Source of the DNA: UBA2030 sp049969475
GTDB taxonomy: Bacteria > Bacteroidota > Bacteroidia > Bacteroidales > TTA-H9
Length of the DNA: 64,000 bases
Assembly: GCA_049969475.1 (NCBI GenBank)
Contig: JBMFOU010000006.1
Span: forward strand, 1-64,000
Direction: 5' to 3'
In this document: piece after piece, positions 41,497 through 49,504 of the stretch
How positions within the stretch are numbered: position 1 is the first letter of the stretch
How the letters are laid out: each line of letters starts with the position of its first letter
The notes under the pieces: generated by a model
The model's input: the letters and a program-made list of their open reading frames with translations, nothing else
Database searches by the model: none
What the model was told of the DNA's origin: nothing
Position numbers and translations under genes: made by a program

Positions 41497-42822
41497 CTAG
41501 TCATTCAAATAAAAAATTTCAAGATTTTGTGTATTTAGTCTCTTTTTCAGGTAATTACGCAATACTAATTCTTCTTCAGGAGGCAGTTGTTTATTATCTG
41601 TCTTTAAAATAACTAGTTGAAGAGTCTTTCTCTGATTGATATCAGTGAAAAGAGAAGCCTCTGAAAATGCGATCCCTTTAATGGATGGAAAAATTACTTT
41701 AATCTCATCGATAAGGTCACGGCCTAGCATCTGTTTTTGGATAAGGCTGTCGATGGTTCTTTGTTTTGTATTCAGTTGAGTCCGGAGATTTTCGAGGGTA
41801 AGGGCCATTTCCGATAGGTTTTTCAATCCTGAATCATCGATGCTGAACCCTTGCATTATTTCAATGTTGGCTTTTAATCCGAAAAGTTCAGTTCTTGCTT
41901 TTAATTCATTCTTTTCTTCTTCGGTAAGAGCCCGGCCACCATAAACCAAGCTAATGAGTTTTTTATCGGCATTTATAGTATGCTTAAGCAGGTATGCCCC
42001 ATTAAGATAGGTTATATTGTCAATATAAACAGAAGCCTTTTGGGTGAATTTTTCTTTCTCTACCAGATTATAAGCAAAGTAAATGCTTGGAATGAGTGTG
42101 ATAATGATTATGGTATAGATGGTACGATTGATTTTCTTTATACGTGAAGGTTGCGCAACATGGAAAAGGGGGAATTTCAGAATCTTAGATACCAGGAGTG
42201 CCGCAAGAGCGATGAAGACTGTGTTGATGGTAAACAAGTAAAGGGCGCCAAACAAGAAATTGAGCTGAAGGGTGGCTAAGCCATAACCAGCAGTACAAAG
42301 TGGGGGCATGAGGGCTGTGGCAATGGCGACACCCGGAATCACATTTCCTTTGAGGCGGGTGCTAATAGCTACAATTCCAGCCATTCCTCCAAAAAGGGCA
42401 ATAAGCACATCGTAAAGAGTTGGACTGGTGCGTGCCAGCAACTCCGAATGAGCCAAAGATACAGGGCTTACAAAGAAATAAAAGGTGGAGGCTGTTAACC
42501 CGGCAATGATGGCAAATGAAAGGTTTTTGATGGATCGACTCAACATGGGAAAATTGTAGGTGGCAATGCTAAATCCTATTCCGTTAATAGGACCCATAAG
42601 TGGAGAAATGAGCATGGCACCAATGATAACTGCGGTTGAATTCATATTTAAGCCTACCGATGCCACCAGGATGGCGAAGGCCAGAATCCACAGATTGGTG
42701 CCTTTAAATACAATCCCTTTTTCTATTTCTTCTTTTATTTTCTCAAAATCCTCTAAATCAGGCCTTAGATCAATGTAATGGAAGAATTTGACAACAATAG
42801 GATTTAAATCGAATTTTAACAT
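41497..42822 (-). CDS. DUF389 multispanning membrane protein
   Basis: 441 residues from the ATG at 42822; an in-frame ATG at 42864 lies inside the loop of the upstream terminator and upstream of the promoter element, so it was rejected. Family landmarks: NSTAVIIGAMLISPLMGPINGIGFS (about 60-84), VAISTRLKGNVIPGVAIATALMPPLC, and TINTVFIALAALLVSKI. Six to seven membrane helices are followed by a soluble C-terminal region of about 190 residues (coiled-coil-like). DUF389 proteins are widespread and have no established activity. Own promoter (42843-42850). Confidence 0.88.
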   Translation of the reverse strand: MLKFDLNPIVVKFFHYIDLRPDLEDFEKIKEEIEKGIVFKGTNLWILAFAILVASVGLNMNSTAVIIGAMLISPLMGPINGIGFSIATYNFPMLSRSIKNLSFAIIAGLTASTFYFFVSPVSLAHSELLARTSPTLYDVLIALFGGMAGIVAISTRLKGNVIPGVAIATALMPPLCTAGYGLATLQLNFLFGALYLFTINTVFIALAALLVSKILKFPLFHVAQPSRIKKINRTIYTIIIITLIPSIYFAYNLVEKEKFTQKASVYIDNITYLNGAYLLKHTINADKKLISLVYGGRALTEEEKNELKARTELFGLKANIEIMQGFSIDDSGLKNLSEMALTLENLRTQLNTKQRTIDSLIQKQMLGRDLIDEIKVIFPSIKGIAFSEASLFTDINQRKTLQLVILKTDNKQLPPEEELVLRNYLKKRLNTQNLEIFYLND

Positions 42823-42842
42823 ACTAAGCTGTTTTGTAACTA

Positions 42843-42850
42843 CAAAAATA
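42843..42850 (-). promoter_or_regulatory. -7 promoter element (TATTTTTG) for the DUF389 gene
   Basis: An exact TAnnTTTG match 20 nt upstream of the ATG at 42822, starting 3 nt after the terminator stem of pntB. It overlaps the end of that terminator's T-rich tail. Confidence 0.55.
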
Positions 42851-42878
42851 GAAAAAGCCGGCATGAGCTGCCGGCTTT
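42851..42878 (-). terminator. Intrinsic terminator of the pnt operon
   Basis: A 10-bp perfect stem AAAGCCGGCA (42854-42863)/TGCCGGCTTT (42869-42878) with a 5-nt loop; on the minus strand the stem's TTT runs directly on to TTC, giving five T in a row. It lies 21 nt after the pntB stop. Confidence 0.85.
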
Positions 42879-42899
42879 ATAAAAGGGGAAAGAATTATT

Positions 42900-44354
42900 T
42901 TACAGACTTTTAATTTCGGCGATGAGTTGCTGAAGTGTAGCTTTTGCATCGCCAAAGAGCATACGGTTTTTGGGGTGATAGAACAAATTGTTTTCGATAG
43001 CGGCGTATCCTTTGGCCATCGAACGCTTCATTACAATCACATTCTTGGCTTCCCACACACGTATTACCGGCATCCCGTAGATGGGGCTCGAGGGGTCTTC
43101 TTCCGCCGCAGGGTTCACTACGTCGTTGGCACCAATCACAATCACGACGTCGGTATTGGGCATTTCCTGGTTGGCGTCTTCTGCCTCAACCAGTTTTTCG
43201 TAGGGTACATCAGCTTCTGCAAGCAATACATTCATGTGACCGGGCATGCGGCCGGCTACCGGGTGTATGCCGTATTTAACTTCAACACCTTTATCGGCCA
43301 GTAGCTTATCGAGCTCATGACAGAGGTGCTGGGCCTGAGCGACAGCCAATCCGTATCCGGGAACGATATAAACCTTTTGCGAATAGCTGAGCAGTATAGC
43401 AGCATCGCTTAGGGTGATTTCCTTTACAGTTTTATCTACATCCTGGGCTCCGGCTGCTGAACTTCCGCCAAATGCACCTACTATTACGTTGAGCAGTGAA
43501 CGGTTCATGGCATTGCACATGAGGATGGTGAGGATGGTACCGGCTGAACCTACCAGAATACCTCCTGTAAGCATGGCCCGGTTATCGTAAAGGAATCCTC
43601 CCATGGCAGCGGCCACACCGGTGAATGAGTTCAACAGCGAAATCACTACAGGCATATCGGCTCCACCTATGGGCATTACAAAGCTTACACCATATACCAG
43701 CGCCAGGATGGCAAAGGCATAGATAGCAATCATTTCAGGTTTTTCGGGCTGGAGCAACACATAGACTAACAGGAAAAGCAGGAGGGCCAGCAATGCCATG
43801 TTTACATAGCGAAGCCACCTGGCTTTAATGTCACCTATGTTGCCGTTGAGTTTACCAAATGCAATCATACTACCTGCGAAGGATACCGAGCCAATGAGCA
43901 GTCCAAGCATTACCGACAGAGTATATCCGTTCATCATTCCATGATGGGAAACGAGCTCTTCAGGCACATGAGGAAATTCCATAAGTGAGATGAGGGCTGC
44001 GCACGCACCACCCATGCCGTTGAATAAAGACACCATCTGTGGCATGGCCGTCATCTTAACTTTTTTTGCGGCCACCCAACCAATAATGGAACCAATCACT
44101 AAACCACCAAAAATCCATTCTAAGTTACCTATGGATTCATATTGGCCATTGTCGAGCTTAACCTTATGGAATAAAATAGTGAACAGAATAGCCATACCCA
44201 TTCCAAAGGCTGCCCACAGATTGCCTGAGCGGGCTGTATCGGGATGGCTAAGTTTCTTTAAACCCACAATAAAAAGAACTGAGGCTACAAAGTAGGAGAT
44301 CTCCAGAATGGAAAATTCCTGCGAATATTCAATGGCTTTCTGAATAGTTTCCAT
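42900..44354 (-). CDS. pntB: NAD(P) transhydrogenase subunit beta
   Basis: 484 residues. The membrane domain (about 1-280, roughly nine helices) includes FNGMGGACAALISL and the later NSFTGVAAAMGGFLYDN. The NADP(H)-binding domain III follows with IVPGYGLAVAQAQH, HPVAGRMPGHMNVLLAEA, VIVIGANDVVNPAA and MKRSMAKGYAAIENNLFY, all diagnostic of PntB. The enzyme couples proton entry to transfer of hydride from NADH to NADP+, supplying NADPH. It is the third gene of the pnt operon, 12 nt behind the small membrane subunit. Confidence 0.95.
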   Translation of the reverse strand: METIQKAIEYSQEFSILEISYFVASVLFIVGLKKLSHPDTARSGNLWAAFGMGMAILFTILFHKVKLDNGQYESIGNLEWIFGGLVIGSIIGWVAAKKVKMTAMPQMVSLFNGMGGACAALISLMEFPHVPEELVSHHGMMNGYTLSVMLGLLIGSVSFAGSMIAFGKLNGNIGDIKARWLRYVNMALLALLLFLLVYVLLQPEKPEMIAIYAFAILALVYGVSFVMPIGGADMPVVISLLNSFTGVAAAMGGFLYDNRAMLTGGILVGSAGTILTILMCNAMNRSLLNVIVGAFGGSSAAGAQDVDKTVKEITLSDAAILLSYSQKVYIVPGYGLAVAQAQHLCHELDKLLADKGVEVKYGIHPVAGRMPGHMNVLLAEADVPYEKLVEAEDANQEMPNTDVVIVIGANDVVNPAAEEDPSSPIYGMPVIRVWEAKNVIVMKRSMAKGYAAIENNLFYHPKNRMLFGDAKATLQQLIAEIKSL

Positions 44355-44366
44355 GTTTTTTCCTCC

Positions 44367-44678
44367 TTACTTTTTGGGTTTCTTTTTCTTGAACATCTCG
44401 AGCATGCGGTCGGTAACCACGAATCCGCCCACTACGTTGAGCGTACCAAGGATTACCGCAATAAATCCCAGAATCTTGGGGAGGAGTTCATGGGCGTGGC
44501 CCATTACGATGATGGAGCCGATGATCACCACGCCATGTATGGCATTGGCTCCCGACATTAGGGGTGTATGCAAAACGGCCGGGACATGTGAAATTACCTC
44601 TATACCCAGAAATACAGAAAGGATGATGATGAATATGGCATCCTTATATTCATAAATAAACTTTAATACTTCATCCAT
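44367..44678 (-). CDS. pntA2: NAD(P) transhydrogenase alpha subunit, membrane domain (PntAB-type)
   Basis: 103 residues with three membrane helices, including FIIILSVFLGIEVISHVPAVLHTPLMSGANAIHGVVIIG and LGFIAVILGTLNVVGGFVVTDRML, the domain IIa sequence of the alpha subunit. In E. coli this is fused to the NAD-binding domain; here it is a separate gene between the NAD domain and pntB, a three-gene arrangement known from several bacteria. The C-terminus is lysine-rich (KKKKPKK). Confidence 0.93.
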   Translation of the reverse strand: MDEVLKFIYEYKDAIFIIILSVFLGIEVISHVPAVLHTPLMSGANAIHGVVIIGSIIVMGHAHELLPKILGFIAVILGTLNVVGGFVVTDRMLEMFKKKKPKK

Positions 44679-44718
44679 AGTTTTATGGTTTTTATTTAAA
44701 ATGATTTTAATGATGACC

Positions 44719-45846
44719 TTAGGCTTCGATGGCGGCTTTTATTCGTTCGTGAACAATTTCGCCGTTGAAGGTAACTGCCGTGCCTTTCACCAGGTCGTCG
44801 TCCCAGTTAAGGTTAAGGCTGCCGTCTTTGGCAATGATAAGTTTTAGGAAGTTAAGGTAGTTTTTACCCAGCATACGACTGGCATCTGTTGGCATTTCGC
44901 TGGGGAAGAACGAATTGCCGATGATTTTGACGCCGTTGTGCACGACGGTCTGATTGTTTTTGGTGAGTTCGCAGTTACCGCCAGTGGAGGCTGCGAGGTC
45001 GATGACGACGCTACCGGGTTTCATAGCTTCCACAGTGCTTGTTCTAAGTAGCAAAGGAGCACGTTTTCCGGGGATTTGGGCGGTGCAAATGACCACGTCG
45101 GATTTCACAGCATGGTCGTGGATAGCTTGTGCCTGGCGTGCCTTGAATTCTTCTGTCTGCTCAACAGCATAACCACCGGCTGCTTTGTCTTCGATGGCAC
45201 CTTCCACTTCCACAAATTTGGCTCCCAGCCCCTGTACTTCTTCTTTAACAGCCGAACGGACGTCGAAAGCTTCTACAACAGCTCCCAGCTTTCGTGAGGT
45301 GGCAATAGCCTGCAATCCGGCTACACCGGCTCCCAATACAAGCACCTTGGCAGGGGTGATGGTTCCGGCAGCTGTCATAAACATGGGGAAAAACTTGGGC
45401 AGTTCGCTGGCTGCTTTCAATACTGCTTTGTATCCCGCTACTGTGGCCATCGATGAGAGAATGTCCATGGCCTGAGCCCGGGTAGTACGCGGGATAATGT
45501 CGAGGCTGAATGCCGCTACCCCTGCCTGAGCCAGGTATTTTATCTGTTCCTTCTCAAAATAGGGATTCAGAGCAGCCAGTAATGCCTGTCCGTTTCTAAG
45601 TTTTGCCAGATCTTCAGAGATTAAGGGGTTGATGAATAGCAACAAGTCGGATGTAGCAAATACTTCATCCCTTGTTGCCAGGGTCGCACCCACTGCTTCA
45701 TAATCAGCATCAGAGGCAAAGGCATTGAGCCCGGCTCCCTTCTCCACGATTACTTCGGTTTTGAGCTTCACCAGTGCGGCCGCCCCTTCGGGTAACATGG
45801 CCACCCGGTTTTCGGGTTGTCTTTCTTTAAGTATTCCTATTCGCAT
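44719..45846 (-). CDS. pntA1: NAD(P) transhydrogenase alpha subunit, NAD-binding domain I
   Basis: 375 residues, the soluble domain I, related to alanine dehydrogenase. Landmarks: GILKERQPENRVAMLPEGAAAL at the N-terminus, VEKGAGLNA, the Rossmann motif KVLVLGAGVAGLQAIATSRKLGA, VVEAFDVR, and the later VVICTAQIPGKRAPLLL. It binds NAD(H) and works with the membrane subunits encoded next. First gene of the operon, with a -7 element at 45870-45877; the operon ends at the terminator 42851-42878. Confidence 0.95.
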   Translation of the reverse strand: MRIGILKERQPENRVAMLPEGAAALVKLKTEVIVEKGAGLNAFASDADYEAVGATLATRDEVFATSDLLLFINPLISEDLAKLRNGQALLAALNPYFEKEQIKYLAQAGVAAFSLDIIPRTTRAQAMDILSSMATVAGYKAVLKAASELPKFFPMFMTAAGTITPAKVLVLGAGVAGLQAIATSRKLGAVVEAFDVRSAVKEEVQGLGAKFVEVEGAIEDKAAGGYAVEQTEEFKARQAQAIHDHAVKSDVVICTAQIPGKRAPLLLRTSTVEAMKPGSVVIDLAASTGGNCELTKNNQTVVHNGVKIIGNSFFPSEMPTDASRMLGKNYLNFLKLIIAKDGSLNLNWDDDLVKGTAVTFNGEIVHERIKAAIEA

Positions 45847-45869
45847 AGAATGGAGATTTTGGATTTAAC

Positions 45870-45877
45870 GCAAAAGT
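45870..45877 (-). promoter_or_regulatory. -7 promoter element (TACTTTTG) for the pnt operon
   Basis: TACTTTTG on the minus strand matches TAnnTTTG and lies 23 nt upstream of the pntA1 start. Confidence 0.55.
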
Positions 45878-45940
45878 AAAAAAACGGCTTTACTGAGCAA
45901 TTAACTTTGCTACTTGCCTAGCCTTTATGTCGCAAAAGTG

Positions 45941-45948
45941 TATATTTG
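45941..45948 (+). promoter_or_regulatory. -7 promoter element (TATATTTG) for the VirK-exosortase operon
   Basis: An exact TAnnTTTG match 15 nt before the ATG at 45964. An in-frame TTG at 45946 lies inside the element, so the start is placed at 45964. Confidence 0.55.
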
Positions 45949-45963
45949 CCACAAAAACCTGCC

Positions 45964-46434
45964 ATGCGTATCTTTTTCTCATCTTTTTTTCTTGTCCTTA
46001 CAATTTCCGTATCTGCCCAGACCCCTCTTAAGGGTTTTGACGAACTGATGCAAGCGCTCCGATCGGGGAAACACGTAAAAATGGTGGTGGATTACAAAAA
46101 ATGTCAGCTGATTTCTGACAACGAAATATCAGAAAAATCTCCCGACGCCACAGGAGGAATGAATCTAGATACCTGGGAGTTTTTTGCCCGGGGCAGTGTA
46201 AGAAACGATAAGGCTTTCGTCGTGTTTTCTGCTTCTCATCTTATCCAATATCCCAAAGGCGATGGCTATGTGTATAACTACGTAAAGGTGAGGGTTTCAG
46301 AAGACAATAAGGTAAAGATTACAGCCCGCTATGTAGATCCAAAGTCGTTTGAAAATCTCATGGATGAAAATTTCTTTGGGGAAATAAACGATGGTAAAAA
46401 TGGGGGAGGAGTAGCCTTTTATCAATTACCCTGA
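45964..46434 (+). CDS. VirK-family secreted protein
   Basis: 156 residues with a signal peptide ending VSAQT (about 18). The body fits the VirK family: GFDELMQALRSGKHVKMVVDYKKCQL near the N-terminus, DTWEFF, and FVVFSASHLIQ. VirK proteins are small periplasmic or exported proteins first known from plant-associated bacteria; their biochemical role is unclear. It is followed after 4 nt by the exosortase-family gene, an unusual partnership that suggests this protein could be a helper or cargo, although it shows no C-terminal sorting tail (it ends VAFYQLP). Confidence 0.78.
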   Translation: MRIFFSSFFLVLTISVSAQTPLKGFDELMQALRSGKHVKMVVDYKKCQLISDNEISEKSPDATGGMNLDTWEFFARGSVRNDKAFVVFSASHLIQYPKGDGYVYNYVKVRVSEDNKVKITARYVDPKSFENLMDENFFGEINDGKNGGGVAFYQLP

Positions 46435-46438
46435 TTCC

Positions 46439-47062
46439 ATGAAAAATTGGTTTAGCCTTCTTTTGAGCCACTACAGGGGGGCCGAGCTCAGGTATGGGTT
46501 GCGCCCTTTACGAGGTGTACTGATTTTCGTATTGCTCACTTTAATTATACATTTTGCATTTCGCTATTGGGTAACCCTCGATTATTTTCCTCTTGGTGGG
46601 CTTATGCACAAGGTCTATGCTGTGATGATTGATGTAGTGCTGAGTCATTCGCTGTGGTTTATCAGGCATGTGCTCGGCTACAATCCTGCTCTGATCGATC
46701 ATACTATGTATTTCGGCGGGGCAGGTTACATCGCCATCAACGAAGGTTGTGCGGGCCTAAAGCAGTTTCTTCAAGTATCGTTGCTTTTTGCCTTTTATCC
46801 CGGTCCCTGGAAACATAAGCTTTGGTTCATTCCGTTAGGCATCTTGCTCATGCATGCCACGAATCTGTTTCGGATTGTAGGGTTGGCTGAGGTGCTTCAT
46901 CAATGGCCACATTACTGGAAATTCAGTCACGATTATATCTTCAGGCCATTATTTTATGTGGTGATTTTTGCCATGTGGGTAGTGTGGGAGGAGAGATTTG
47001 CTTGGAAAACAGGGGCCTCCAGAATCGATGCGGATAATGATATACCATCGGTAAATTCATAA
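46439..47062 (+). CDS. Exosortase/archaeosortase-family membrane protein
   Basis: 207 residues with about five to six membrane helices. The catalytic triad of the family is visible: Cys104 in NEGCAGLKQF, Arg145 in NLFRIVGLA and His164 in SHDYIF. Exosortases process and anchor proteins carrying a C-terminal PEP-CTERM-like signal; Bacteroidota subtypes are named XrtF, XrtN and similar, but no subtype could be decided. No PEP-CTERM-type tail was noticed on any protein in the window. It lies 4 nt behind the VirK-like gene and its own function may be specialised for that protein or for a distant substrate. Confidence 0.85.
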   Translation: MKNWFSLLLSHYRGAELRYGLRPLRGVLIFVLLTLIIHFAFRYWVTLDYFPLGGLMHKVYAVMIDVVLSHSLWFIRHVLGYNPALIDHTMYFGGAGYIAINEGCAGLKQFLQVSLLFAFYPGPWKHKLWFIPLGILLMHATNLFRIVGLAEVLHQWPHYWKFSHDYIFRPLFYVVIFAMWVVWEERFAWKTGASRIDADNDIPSVNS

Positions 47063-47088
47063 ATTTTGGCCGGGTAATCTTAAGCCTT

Positions 47089-47096
47089 TAATTTTG
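47089..47096 (+). promoter_or_regulatory. -7 promoter element (TAATTTTG) for mntP
   Basis: An exact TAnnTTTG match 18 nt upstream of the ATG at 47115. No yybP-ykoY-type riboswitch structure was recognised in the short leader. Confidence 0.5.
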
Positions 47097-47114
47097 TAGC
47101 CTCTTTACTCTCCA

Positions 47115-47669
47115 ATGGATATTGTTTTTATATTATTACTAGCCCTGGCTTTGTCTTTCGATTCTTTTGCCGTATCGGTTTCCTGTGGATTTTATTTGCC
47201 CTCCATAACGTTTTGGCGTGCTCTGCAAATCGGTCTCTCTTTGGCTTTCTTTCAGGCTTTGATGCCTTTATTGGGCTGGTCACTGGGTGAATCCGTAAAA
47301 CCTTTGGTGCAGGATTACGATCATTGGGTGGCTTTTGGTTTGCTTTCATTCCTGGGGCTTAAAATGGGGTTGGAAAGTTTTTCAGGAAATACTGTAAAAT
47401 CTTTTAATCCGCTCGATCCGCTTACCCTTTTGGGTTTATCCCTGGCTACAAGTATTGACGCTTTTATTGCCGGCCTGAGCATTGCCATGGCAGACATGAG
47501 TATTTATGCGGCAGCGGTAATTATCGGGGGAATTACGCTTCTGGCTGCCATGATGGGTATTTTGATCGGGAAAAAAACGGGCATTACCTTTGGAAAACGC
47601 ACCGAATTGATTGGAGGAATTGTGCTTTTTCTTATTGGGTTGAAGATATTGTTGCAGCACACACTCTAA
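47115..47669 (+). CDS. mntP: Manganese efflux pump MntP
   Basis: 184 residues and six membrane helices. The two inverted family motifs are present: LALALSFDSFAVSVSCG (about 9-25) and SLATSIDAFIAGLS (about 113-126), each with the acidic residue needed for Mn2+ transport. MntP exports excess manganese from the cytoplasm. The gene has its own promoter and is followed by the aminotransferase gene. Confidence 0.9.
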   Translation: MDIVFILLLALALSFDSFAVSVSCGFYLPSITFWRALQIGLSLAFFQALMPLLGWSLGESVKPLVQDYDHWVAFGLLSFLGLKMGLESFSGNTVKSFNPLDPLTLLGLSLATSIDAFIAGLSIAMADMSIYAAAVIIGGITLLAAMMGILIGKKTGITFGKRTELIGGIVLFLIGLKILLQHTL

Positions 47670-47781
47670 GAGAGTTAACGAGCTTGGCCCCTGGTGCTTA
47701 TCGCGCGGATTATTGTTTTTTGCTCAGGGAAATCACATTCAAAGGAAATTTTTATATTTCGGCGATAAAAATATTTTCGCC

Positions 47782-48984
47782 ATGGAAATGCATTATTCAC
47801 TTTGTAGTAAGCGTACCAAGGGATCTGAAATTCGTGAAGTATTGAAATACACTCGCTTGCCGGGTGTAATATCGTTTGCCGGAGGACTTCCCGACCCATC
47901 GCTTTTCCCCCTGGAAGAAATAACCCGAATAACGTCCGAAATACTCAAAGAAAAAGGTTTTCTTGCGCTTCAATACGGTCCTACGCAGGGCGAATCGGAG
48001 ATGCTGGAAGCTCTGATTTATCACATGGAAATGTATGGGGAAAAAGCCAATAGAGATAACCTTTGTGTAACCTCATCTTCACAGCAGGGGCTCGATTTAG
48101 TGGCGCTCACCCATCTCGACCCGGGCGATGAAGTAGTAATGGAATTACCATCTTATCTCGGTGCTATTCAGGCCTTTGAGCGTAGTGGTGCTGTGATGAA
48201 TGGCATACCCCTCGAAGCCGACGGAATGAACATGGATATGCTGGAAGAACTTCTTAGCAGAAGAGAAGAGGAAGGCAAAAAGATTAGGTTTATTTATGTA
48301 ATTCCCGATTTTCAGAATCCGGCGGGGTTGGTTATGTCATTGGCTAAAAGGCAGAAGCTCATTGAGCTCTCTCGTCGTTTTCAGGTACCTCTCATAGAAG
48401 ATTGTCCTTACCGTGAAATTTGTTTTTGCGGTCAGGTGTTGCCCAGTCTCTGGACTTTATCGGAAGGCGAAGGGGTGATTCAATTGAAAACTTTTTCGAA
48501 AATGCTCTTTCCAGGCATGCGCCTGGGTTGGATAACTGCTGCGCCTGAAGTGATAGCAAAGCTTGCCTTAATGAAGCAATCGGTTGACCTGTGCTCTCCT
48601 ACTTTCAATCAATTGATTGTTTCCAAGTATATTATGGAAAATAGAATGAAAGAGACTATTGGACGGGCCGTAGAGCTCTACCGCAATAAAAATGCAGTGA
48701 TGGTTTCCGCCCTTCGGGAGTTTATGCCTGATTATATCCATTGGACCGAACCTGATGGAGGAATGTTCCTATGGGTGACCCTGCCCAATGGCTGGAACGC
48801 TGCCGATATGATTAAAATGGCAGCAGAACAGGGTGTAGTGTTTGTTACGGGTCGGCCTTTTCATTGCAATGAGGAGGGCGCCAATACTTTGCGTCTTAAT
48901 TTCTCCTTTCCCACGCCCGAGCAAATTCGGACAGGAATTCAGAGACTGGCGCAAACTATCCGTGAATACGCCGCAACACGTTAG
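47782..48984 (+). CDS. PLP-dependent aminotransferase (MocR-like/AAA-type fold I)
   Basis: 400 residues from the ATG at 47782; a longer in-frame start at 47713 is unlikely, since a -7-like element (TATATTTC at 47753-47760) lies between. The N-terminus GVISFAGGLPDPSLFP and YGPTQGESEMLEAL are typical of the 2-aminoadipate/LysN aminotransferase group. Later LPSYLGAIQAFE, VIPDFQNPAGLVMS and TFSKMLFPGMRLGWI (PLP-binding Lys) follow. It transfers an amino group between amino acids and 2-oxo acids; the substrate may be 2-aminoadipate, valine or an aromatic. It stands alone and converges with the thioesterase gene, whose 3' end overlaps by 4 nt. Confidence 0.88.
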   Translation: MEMHYSLCSKRTKGSEIREVLKYTRLPGVISFAGGLPDPSLFPLEEITRITSEILKEKGFLALQYGPTQGESEMLEALIYHMEMYGEKANRDNLCVTSSSQQGLDLVALTHLDPGDEVVMELPSYLGAIQAFERSGAVMNGIPLEADGMNMDMLEELLSRREEEGKKIRFIYVIPDFQNPAGLVMSLAKRQKLIELSRRFQVPLIEDCPYREICFCGQVLPSLWTLSEGEGVIQLKTFSKMLFPGMRLGWITAAPEVIAKLALMKQSVDLCSPTFNQLIVSKYIMENRMKETIGRAVELYRNKNAVMVSALREFMPDYIHWTEPDGGMFLWVTLPNGWNAADMIKMAAEQGVVFVTGRPFHCNEEGANTLRLNFSFPTPEQIRTGIQRLAQTIREYAATR

Positions 48985-49448
48985 CCATTTTGGCCAAAGT
49001 TCTCGGGTACCTCTACCGCCACAATCTGGCCTGTTACACATAGGCAATCGCCAGCGTAGAGCTCAGCATCGATAATTACTTTTCGGCCTTTAACTTCTAC
49101 AATTTTTCCCAGAATGCGCAGTTCGGGGCCCAGAGGGGTGGGTTTGTGGTAATTTACCTGCAATGAGGCGGTTACACAACGGGGGGCGTTGTAAGGCTGG
49201 AGCTCAATACCCCTATCGCGGACCAGGGCTAAAGAGGCACTTCCTGTTCCGTGGCAATCGATGAGCGAAGCCAATAATCCTCCATAGACAAAGCCGGGTA
49301 TGGCTGTGTGATGTTCAGAGGGGATAAACGTTGTAAGGGTGTGATCGCCCTCCCATCGGGTTTTCAGATGGTATCCATGCGGATTGAGTCTTCCGCAGCC
49401 ATAGCACTGTGCAAATGGATCGGCGTAAAAGTCCTGTATGGCAATCAT
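48981..49448 (-). CDS. PaaI-family hotdog thioesterase
   Basis: 155 residues, a hotdog-fold thioesterase. Landmarks: an N-terminal QCYGCGRLNPHGYHL (typical of the PaaI/4HBT subgroup), HHTAIPGFVYGGLLASLIDCHGTG with the catalytic Asp, and VNYHKPTPLGPELRI. It hydrolyses acyl-CoA thioesters, probably a phenylacetyl-CoA-type or fatty acyl substrate. The start codon abuts the T-run of the terminator at 49449-49480, so the gene has a very short leader or is read from leaky termination of the giant gene. Confidence 0.85.
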   Translation of the reverse strand: MIAIQDFYADPFAQCYGCGRLNPHGYHLKTRWEGDHTLTTFIPSEHHTAIPGFVYGGLLASLIDCHGTGSASLALVRDRGIELQPYNAPRCVTASLQVNYHKPTPLGPELRILGKIVEVKGRKVIIDAELYAGDCLCVTGQIVAVEVPENFGQNG

Positions 49449-49480
49449 AAAAAACGGGAGTTTAACTAATAAACCCCCGT
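49449..49480 (-). terminator. Intrinsic terminator of the giant surface-protein gene
   Basis: On the minus strand ACGGGGGTTTA (49480-49470) pairs with TAAACTCCCGT (49464-49454), 10 Watson-Crick pairs and one G-U wobble, with a 5-nt loop, then TTTTTT. It lies 24 nt after the stop at 49505. The T-run ends directly at the ATG of the thioesterase (49448). Confidence 0.8.
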
Positions 49481-49504
49481 CGCTGTTTATTGTTCACCAG
49501 ATTT

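Noticed and set aside
42822..42864. DUF389 start at 42864
   Set aside because: That ATG lies in the loop of the pnt terminator and upstream of the -7 element at 42843-42850.
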